The translations under genes were made by a program, and so were the position numbers. DNA of 64,000 bases from Anastrepha obliqua (Eukaryota > Arthropoda > Insecta > Diptera > Tephritidae): assembly GCF_027943255.1 (NCBI RefSeq), contig NC_072896.1, positions 38,652,501-38,716,500 on the forward strand. Direction: 5' to 3'. Within the stretch, counting starts at the first letter, position 1; each line of letters opens with the position of its first letter. The notes under the pieces were generated by a model that saw nothing but the letters and a program-made list of their open reading frames with translations, was not told the DNA's origin and did not search any database. Positions 57,300 to 64,000 of this stretch are shown here, in pieces.

Positions 57300-59275
57300 A
57301 AAACAGTCGACAACCGTTTACGAGTGGCATGAACGTTTCAGAAGAGATCGTTGCCCATCGAAGAAGACGAACGTAGTGCCAAGCCATCGAAATTGATTGA
57401 AACATCAATAAAATGAAAGAAAAGATTAACAATAATGACCAAAAAGCCATCAGAGAGCAGCAGAGGATGCACCTGAATTTCATGCAAGAAAGAGAAAGCG
57501 TTGATATCGCCAAGGACATGATTTCCAAGGCTGAATCCGGTCCAGCATTGATAAAACACATCATTACTGAAGATGAGACATGGGTTTATGAGTACGACAT
57601 GCAATCCACACATCAGACGAGAGAGTGCAGAGCTCCGCCTGAACCAAGAAAAAAAACCTTGTTATTTTTACAAGGGGGAGTACTACGGCATTGAAGATGA
57701 GACATTTAATAAGGACTATTATTAGAGCGTTATGAAACGTTTACGTGAAGCAATTCGCCAAAATTTGTGGGAAACCATGATAACGCACCGTGGCGCAGCG
57801 CCATCATTATACGATTCGGTGACAGCCATCGAATTCAACTGATATACCTCCCTGTTTTTTTCTGTTTGGTCGAGTCCAAAAACCACTATGGCGAACGCGT
57901 TTTAATGGAGAATTTGAAGACGGCTCTGATGGCTATACCGAATATACGAGGTGTGTTCAAAAAGTATCGCAAATTTGGAGTTTTTTCAAAAATTATTTAT
58001 TTATTCATTAATATCTATTTTGTCCCTTTCAAAGTAATCCCCAATCTTCGAAGCACTTCAAAAAATCATTTTTTTTATCTTCTTCAGCTCCTCCTTCGAT
58101 GGCGTCTTTATCTCGTCAATCGTAGCGTAGCGTCTTCGTTTTGTGGGCCTCTTCAGTTTCGGGAACAAGAAAAAGTCACAGGGGGTCAGATCTGGGGAAT
58201 ACGGTGCGTGAGCAGGGGCGATGTGTGAGCAGGGGCGTTATCGTGATGCAAGAGCCAATTTTTGTTCTTCCACAAATCCGGGCGTTTCTGGAGTATTGCT
58301 GCACGCCAATTGCACATAACTTGCAGGTAATATTCCTTATTGACTGTTTTACTCTAAGGCAAAAACTTATGATGCACAACGCCCCTGCAATCGAAGAAAA
58401 CGGCAAGCAAAACTTTTACATTCGACCGAATTTGGCGCGCTTTTTTCGTTCTTGGTTCGTGCGGCAGCTTCCATTGGGATGATTGAGCTTTGGTTTCCAC
58501 GTCATAACCACAAACCCACGATTCGTCACCAGTTATGACCCTCTGGAGCAAACTTGGGTCGTCGCGGACAGAGTCCAACATCTCATTAGGAATGTTCATG
58601 CGATGCTGCTTTTGGTATAAATTGAGCAGTTTTGGTACGAATTTTGCGGCGACCGTCTCGCCCAAATCATTGAAAAAAATCGAATGGCACGAGCTAATCG
58701 ATATGTCTAGGTTCTCAGCAACTTCTCTAACGGTGATTCGACGATTGGCCAATACCATTTTCTTCACTTCATCAATTTTTTCGTCTGTTGTTGAAGTGCT
58801 CGGGCGTCCGGCACGCTTTTTGTCGTTCACATCTTCTCGGCCTTCTGAGAACATTTTGTACCACCGATAAACGTTGCTTTGGTCCAAAGTAGCTTCTCCA
58901 TATGACACAGTCAACATTCGGAATGCATCCGCGCACTTAATTTCGTCTTTCACACAAAATTTGATACAGGTTCTTTGACCCAACTTTTTGAATAGGGAAA
59001 AATCGAAGACGCGCCGAAACACGTGCAAGCAAAGCAGCTATCAACAATTAACTGAACATTCAAAATAGCCGAACTAATAAAAATTCGCTATACTTTTTGA
59101 ACACACCTCGTAGAGTTCCAGAAAAATTCAAAGAGCTTGATCGAACGCTGGCATAAGTACGTTTCAGTTGATGGGGAGTACTTTGAAGAATTAATTTTTG
59201 AAGAATTAACTTGTATTTTGAATTTACTGAATATATTCCGGGACCTTTTTGATCCAGGTGGTATAACAAATGGTT
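57300..59275 (+). pseudogene. Old mariner transposase relic, split by a younger mariner
   Basis: Plus frames: EWHERFRRDRCPSKK near 57,320, KDMISKAESGPALIKHIITE, DETWVYEYDMQSTH (first D), MKRLREAIRQNLWETM, then the insertion at 57,947. Past 59,111 the reading resumes with PEKFKELDRT and VDGEYFEE, the normal C-terminal end of such proteins. Many stops. Inactive. Confidence 0.7.
57947..59110 (-). mobile_element. DD34D mariner nested in the older relic
   Basis: CGAGGTGTGTTCAAAAAGTA stands at both ends (right end reverse-complemented) with TA at 57,945-57,946 and 59,111-59,112. The frame 59,028-58,354 reads GQRTCIKFCVKDEIKCADAF, VYRWYKMFSEGREDVNDKKR and VITGDESWVCGYDVETKAQS. After it the copy is shortened and broken; the HHDNAP segment is missing. 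A relative of 29,806-31,083, 114 bp shorter. Confidence 0.85.
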
Positions 59276-60009
59276 TCTCGGGCACTGCTTCTTCCATTTG
59301 CTAAATAAATAGACAGATATCTCTTTTAATGATATGTCGCCTTTACAAGCACACACAGAGCCAATTTAATACCGACATTGCAATTACCTTTAGCAGCCTC
59401 ACTCAAATTTATAATTTCAAAAACCATTTGGTTCAAAGTACACCGTATTCGCTAGAAATGCAACACGACATACGACAGAACCAAATGCATTGTTGATACG
59501 CTGGTATCCACCATGCCGCTATGCAATTGAATTCATCGCTAAATGTTTATTAAACTTTAAAATCTCATTTGAATTTCACACCTGAACAAATGACACGGCA
59601 ATCGGCAAGGCACAGCCAAAGCCGCAGCTGCATCCAGTGTCACTAGCGTAGTCATTGCCATTGTCGGCGCCATCAGTGCTGATATGCGGGTGAGGCATGC
59701 TTTTAATTACAAACACATACATTTACCGATGCTTTTGCCACATTGGGCACAAAAAGCGCAATTCTGTATAGCGGAGCTGATGAAAATTCGGGCGCGCCTT
59801 TCCGAGAGGTAAATTATTTGATTGGTGATGCGTGCATGCATACAGGTTGTTTGTCATTCAATTGCTATATAAAATGTTATACATACATACATTTATATAA
59901 ATAACAACAAATACGAATATACTGATCAAGAAACTTTGGCTCAGAGAATGAGTTAGGGACATTCCAAAACATTCAAATTGCGTTTTAAACCAGACCAAAT
60001 CCGGCGAAT
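59276..60009. other. Mostly no gene; possible small minus-strand exon
   Basis: See the entry 59,601-59,672. The rest is AT-rich with ATACATACAT near 59,885. Confidence 0.35.
59601..59672 (-). CDS. Possible first coding exon on the minus strand
   Basis: A GC-rich island in AT-rich sequence. One minus frame reads MAPTMAMTTLVTLDAAAALA and VPCRL and reaches TTCAG|GTGTGA, a plausible donor near 59,585. It would suit a signal-peptide exon upstream of kul, but there is an Asp in the hydrophobic stretch and no homology. Very tentative; limits approximate. Confidence 0.15.
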
Positions 60010-60714
60010 ATGAGGCAGTTTGTTAGGCATTTTACTGATGAAAATTTGCATGCGATGATTTATTACGATCTTCGACGAGGATTATCGAGAAAGTAATGCA
60101 TTGATAAAATCACTTCAACTTCTGGTGCTAAGGAACACTACTTAGCCACTGTGAAACGCTAGCCAACGTGGCCGTCGATCCTTGAAGGGGTGAATTTAGT
60201 GAAGGTCGTTCAAAAACAGTTGTTGTGCCAGAAACAGTGGATGCTGTGGCTCAATTGATAACGCAGGCTCATCACTGCCCATATTGTGAGTTAAAAGCAT
60301 CCTTAGGTACCAGTGGGGCCAGCATACGTTCAATATTGCATAAACATTTGATCGTCAAAAATATTTGTTCTCATTGGATACCGTATCATTTGACAATAGC
60401 CCAAAAAAGGACTCGTGTCGATTGGTGTAACAAAAAGTTGCAGAAATTCGGTTCAAAGCATGCCAATGACATTGTAACAGGTGATGAATTTTGGCTGCAT
60501 ACTTGGATATGAGTCGGAAATAAAGCAATAATCACCAGTATTGGTGTTCCAAGACGAGCTTAATCCAGGAAAAGTTTTTTTCCGGAAAAAGCACTTTAAG
60601 CAAATGGTCGTCTTATTTTTCGCGTAGTAAGGAAAAGCTGGTCATATCGCTACTAGAGAGCTTTGAAACAGTCAATTCTGAGGTTGGACCGTTTGTTTGC
60701 CAGAAGTGCCCCTT
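60010..60714 (+). pseudogene. Mariner transposase relic
   Basis: PETVDAVAQLITQAHHCPYC, LKASLGTSGASIRSILHKHL, IVKNICSHWIPYHLTIAQKR, DIVTGDEFWLHTWI (first D), then broken. It stops where an opposite-strand mariner begins at 60,715. It shows the uninterrupted version of the site that carries an insert at 48,102. Confidence 0.75.
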
Positions 60715-61955
60715 TTCAATTTCAAACGTTTATTAACAAAAAATGGTTACAAATTTAATCTTCAAAATAATAGCCATCGCTAGCTACACATTTTTCCCAT
60801 CTCTCAGGCAATTTGTGGATGCCGCGACAAAAAAATTGGCCGTCTTTGGCCGCAAACCAATCATCGAGCCATTTTTTGACTTCTTCGTGAGAATTGAAGC
60901 GCTGCTCGGAAAATGTGTGGCCCATCGATGCAAACAAATGATAATCGGAAGGCGCCAAGTCTGGTGAGTAAGCCGCACGCACCAGCGGTTCCCAATTTAC
61001 GTCTCCACCAATTCCCGGGTCGCTCTTGTTCGATGTGGCGGTGCATTGTCATCAAGAAAAATTACTTTGTGACGCCGATCGGCATATCCTGGGCGTTTTC
61101 GGTGTATAGCGTTGTTCAAATCGGCCATTTGTCGTTGGTAGCGTGCCCCGTCAAGTGTTTCACCTGGTTTTATTAGCTCGTACCAAATCATACCACGCTG
61201 ATCCCAGAAAAAACACAGCATTGCTTTGCAGCCGAAGCGATTTGGTTTGGCCGTTGTTTTTCGCTTATGGCCGGGCGGACCATACAATCGTCTACGATTG
61301 GGATTGGAGAAATGCACCCATTTTACATCACCCGTAACGATTCGATGCAAAAAAGACTTCCTTTTGAACCGGGAGAGCAGAATTCCACAAGTGGTTTTTC
61401 GGTTCTCTTGCTGCCTTTCAGTCAGTTCATGCGGCACCCATCTTCCGTCCTTTAAAATCATGCCCATGTCTTTCAAACGTTTGGGAATGGTTTTTTGAGT
61501 CACTCCCAATTGCTCTGTCATCATTTCTTGCGTTTGACCATCATCTTCATCCCACTATGCTTGCAATTCGGCATCCTCAAACTTTTTCGGTGGCCGGCCA
61601 CGGTCCTCGTCCTCCACGCTAAAATCACCACTTCGGAATTTTTCAAAGCACCTGAAGCACTGTGCTCTACTTAGAGCATGTCCACCATAAGCTTCTATAA
61701 GCATTTGATGAGCTTGAGAAGGGTTTTTCTTCAATTGATAACAGAAAATCAACGATGTCCGCAAATCGTAGTTTGAAGGCACGAAATTCGACATTTTTAA
61801 GAGGCACAAAAATGCATTGTTGTATGAAACGTAACAAACAATGAACTGAATATTGTTGGCAGATGGCAGACGAAAAAAAAAAACATTTAGGAATGTTTAA
61901 AAATACTCCTAGCGACATCTATGGACTAATAGTTGAAGGTCTCATTTCATAGGTA
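60715..61955 (-). mobile_element. DD34D mariner, mauritiana/Mos1-like, copy 2
   Basis: Minus frames: MSNFVPSNYDLRTSLIFCYQ (from 61,794), FRSGDFSVEDEDRGRPPKKF and a stop near 61,555. Then EQLGVTQKTIPKRLKDMGMI, LHRIVTGDVKWVHFSNPNRR (first D present as GDVKW), FGCKAMLCFFWDQRGMIWYE and VIFLDDNAPPHRTRATRELV (second D), a shift, and AAYSPDLAPSDYHLFASMGH (third D). It ends WEKCVASDGYYFED. Better preserved than copy 1 at 21,194: all three catalytic regions are readable, with a few breaks. Confidence 0.87.
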
Positions 61956-62039
61956 TCTACGTACCGCAATGAACAAATGATGTCAGTATGATATAAGCTA
62001 TGCGTATGACAGACTTTATACTGTTGGTAATGGATTTTC

Positions 62040-63180
62040 CTAAGGAATCCATATTATCCTTAGGCGAAATGACTCAGCCATCTCGTTAAGAGATGTGCGG
62101 CATTTCATGGCTACCTTGGAGGTTGTCGATTGTTTTGTGAGGAATTTTATCACCGCCTGGCTGTCAGTGAAAATGTAGATGTCATTTCCGAATATCGCAT
62201 CATACTGCACCAGTGTCGCGGCTTTCGTTATTGCCATCAGTTCGGCCTGAAAGACACTACAGTAGTCGGGGAGCCGAAAACTGAATGAGATCCCCAGATG
62301 CTCGGAGTATACACCTCCGCCCACCCTGCCCACGAGCTTTAAGCCATCTGTGTATACATGGATAGACTCGCCCTGCCTTACATCGTCCCGTTCCCACTCT
62401 TCCCTTGAGGGTAGGAGGGTCGTGAACGTTGTAATGGCAAGTGTGGGCGGGAGTGCATAGTCCACCAATCCGGGAATCTCCGAAGTGCCAGCAAAGATTT
62501 TGGCGTGACCGTAGCTCTTATTTGACCACTTAATTAGAGTGTTCAGCCTTATTGCCGTGCTACGCGCGATATATTTTGCCTGCGGATCTACCGGCAGGAA
62601 GTTTAATGTCGCATATAATGCTTTCGATGGTGTGGTTGACATCGCGCCAGTTATGAGAACAGATGTTTCAGAGACTAGCAAGTTGTCAAGTTTTTTGATG
62701 TTCACATCCTTCTCAAGGACATATTACAATACCATAGTGGATAATATGCCTAACCACTGCTGTGTACAGCCAATATATCATTCTGGGTTCCAATCCCCAT
62801 TTCTGCCCAATAAGCCTTCCGTAGAAGTGCATTGCGGTCATAGCTTTGCGTGCTCTGTCCGCGACTGTGAGCCCCCAATTTAGCTTCCTATCTAGTGCAA
62901 GCCCTAGATATTTTACCCTTTCTGTTACTCTAAGTGGTTTCCCTCCTAGGAATATTTGTTGAAGAGCAGGTGTGTTGTGTTTCCTACTAAAAAGTATCAG
63001 ATTCGTTTTTTCGTGTTTACTTTAAGGCCTCGACTTTTACACCAAAGTGATAGTCTGTTGAGGGATTTTTGTTGAAGATCGCATAATGTTGAAAGGTGTT
63101 TCCCCGTGATTACTATAACAATATCAACGGCATATGAGATTATTTTCCCTCCCATTAGCCATACCAAAGGTTACACTTAA
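62040..63180 (-). mobile_element. LINE fragment, reverse transcriptase end plus RNase H
   Basis: Minus reading: KIISYAVDIVIVITGKHLST (YADD changed to YAVD), RGLKVNTKKTNLILFSRKHN, VKYLGLALDRKLNWG, then the 221-codon frame 62,705-62,040. That frame includes SIHVYTDGLKLVGRVGGGVY (RNase H start), CSVFQAELMAITKAATLVQY and IYIFTDSQAVIKFLTKQ, ending FRLRIIWIP where the family has the PGH motif next. Truncated at both ends. Confidence 0.8.
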
Positions 63181-64000
63181 CCTATTTGCGGCATAAACAG
63201 AAAAAAAAAACAATAACTCGAATACGAATCAAGGCAATGGCCAAACTGATTTGTTCACGTAGGCGAAAGAGTAGGCGCTGCATTCGAAAAAGAAGGCTTT
63301 ACGCTAAACAGCTGGCACCCGTTTCTTCCACAATTGTTGCGTCAGTATTTTTAGTGTAGTTTTCCAAATTTTCGTACCAGCCAATCGATAGCAAATGGCG
63401 CAAAAAGGTAATATTTAGCAGGGGAGGGATCCTAAGGTATTACAAGCAAATTTGGTGGTATATTAGAATGCATGTTAATATGCACACATCTATATGTATA
63501 AGTATGTGTACGAGTATGAGTAGTATACATCTCTGCATATGCAAATTTATTCATGGCTGTGTGCACTCATAACGAGGTGCTGTTGCACTAAAATAGTCTT
63601 TCCATGCGAATAAACGAGGATGATAACTAATCAGGCATCAAATAAATAAATAAACACACACACACACACATACACGCATGAGGAAAATATTGTGAATTGT
63701 AAAGAGTGAGCACCTCCGCTCAGCATAGGATTAGTTTACCATGTGTGCAGTGAGGCGCACGGGATTCTGCTAGCAAAAGCACTGAGAGTGCATGTTGCTT
63801 GTAACTATCGGGTATTGATTTGCATTGCGGCTTGGAGTGAGGCAACAGCAATAGCAGCAGCCAGAGGCTGTTAGTCAGCAAACCACAAATGCATGTAGCT
63901 CAACGAGCCAGAGATCCGATGCCAGCCTGTAAACTCAACTAGCAAATCTACATATTTATACACCTACATACGTATGTTACATACGTATGTATGTATGTAT
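63181..64000. other. No gene recognised; microsatellites
   Basis: CACACA near 63,655 and GTAT repeats at 63,970-64,000. GC-richer sequence at 63,700-63,920 shows no supported exon. Confidence 0.4.

Noticed and set aside
20314..64000. kul propeptide and signal-peptide exons on the minus strand
   Set aside because: I looked for the ADAM10 propeptide pattern in GC-richer islands and found none that I could support; only the weak 59.6-kb candidate remains.
1..64000. CRISPR arrays, bacterial operons, plasmid origins
   Set aside because: The repeats are microsatellites, transposon ends or SINEs; gene structure and introns are eukaryotic.

Overview
The window is eukaryotic nuclear DNA from a higher fly (Schizophora), most likely a tephritid fruit fly. 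It is AT-rich and intron-bearing, full of microsatellites and broken transposons, and has one clear insect gene. The clade call is an inference from the ADAM10-type gene and from the mix of elements: a DD41D rosa-type mariner, several DD34D mariners, Jockey/R1/I-like LINEs and a tRNA-derived SINE.

The one confident host gene is on the minus strand: the 3' half of a kuzbanian-like (kul, ADAM10 family) metalloprotease. Six exons run from 20,313 down to 13,982. They encode the end of the propeptide, a furin-type site, the zinc protease ([12 protein letters not shown]), the disintegrin/cysteine-rich region, one membrane span and a low-complexity cytoplasmic tail. Splice sites and phases agree at every junction. 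An internal donor at 14,050 is phase-compatible with two further terminal exons, at 13,614-13,753 and 7,789-7,922, so the receptor tail may be alternatively spliced. The exons for the signal peptide and most of the propeptide were not found; they should lie above 20.3 kb or outside the window.

Almost everything else is repeats. 0-7 kb: a deleted DD41D mariner, a Myb/SANT-like gene relic split exactly at TTAA by a MITE, a mariner relic with TIRs and TA target sites, and other MITEs. 8-13 kb (introns or 3' side of kul): a Jockey-like LINE with a 13-bp target duplication, an R1-like fragment, and a full-length rosa-type DD41D element with an open 356-codon transposase. 16.8-18.5 kb: a dead LINE inside the largest kul intron. 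21-31 kb: two mariners, TTAA MITEs and an I-like LINE. 33.1-35.2 kb: a 2.09-kb element with 395-bp, nearly identical inverted arms and two small reading frames. 36-48 kb: mariner deletion derivatives, SINEs and relics. 49-63 kb: more LINEs, a 67-bp-arm fold-back, a mariner nested in an older mariner, and a second copy of the 21-kb mariner.

The most unusual items are the long-armed element at 33.1-35.2 kb, the candidate alternative kul tails, the frame-restoring TTAA insertion in the Myb/SANT relic, the two mariners sharing one internal deletion, and the fold-back at 51.1-51.5 kb. No rRNA, functional tRNA, CRISPR or bacterial-type operon was seen.
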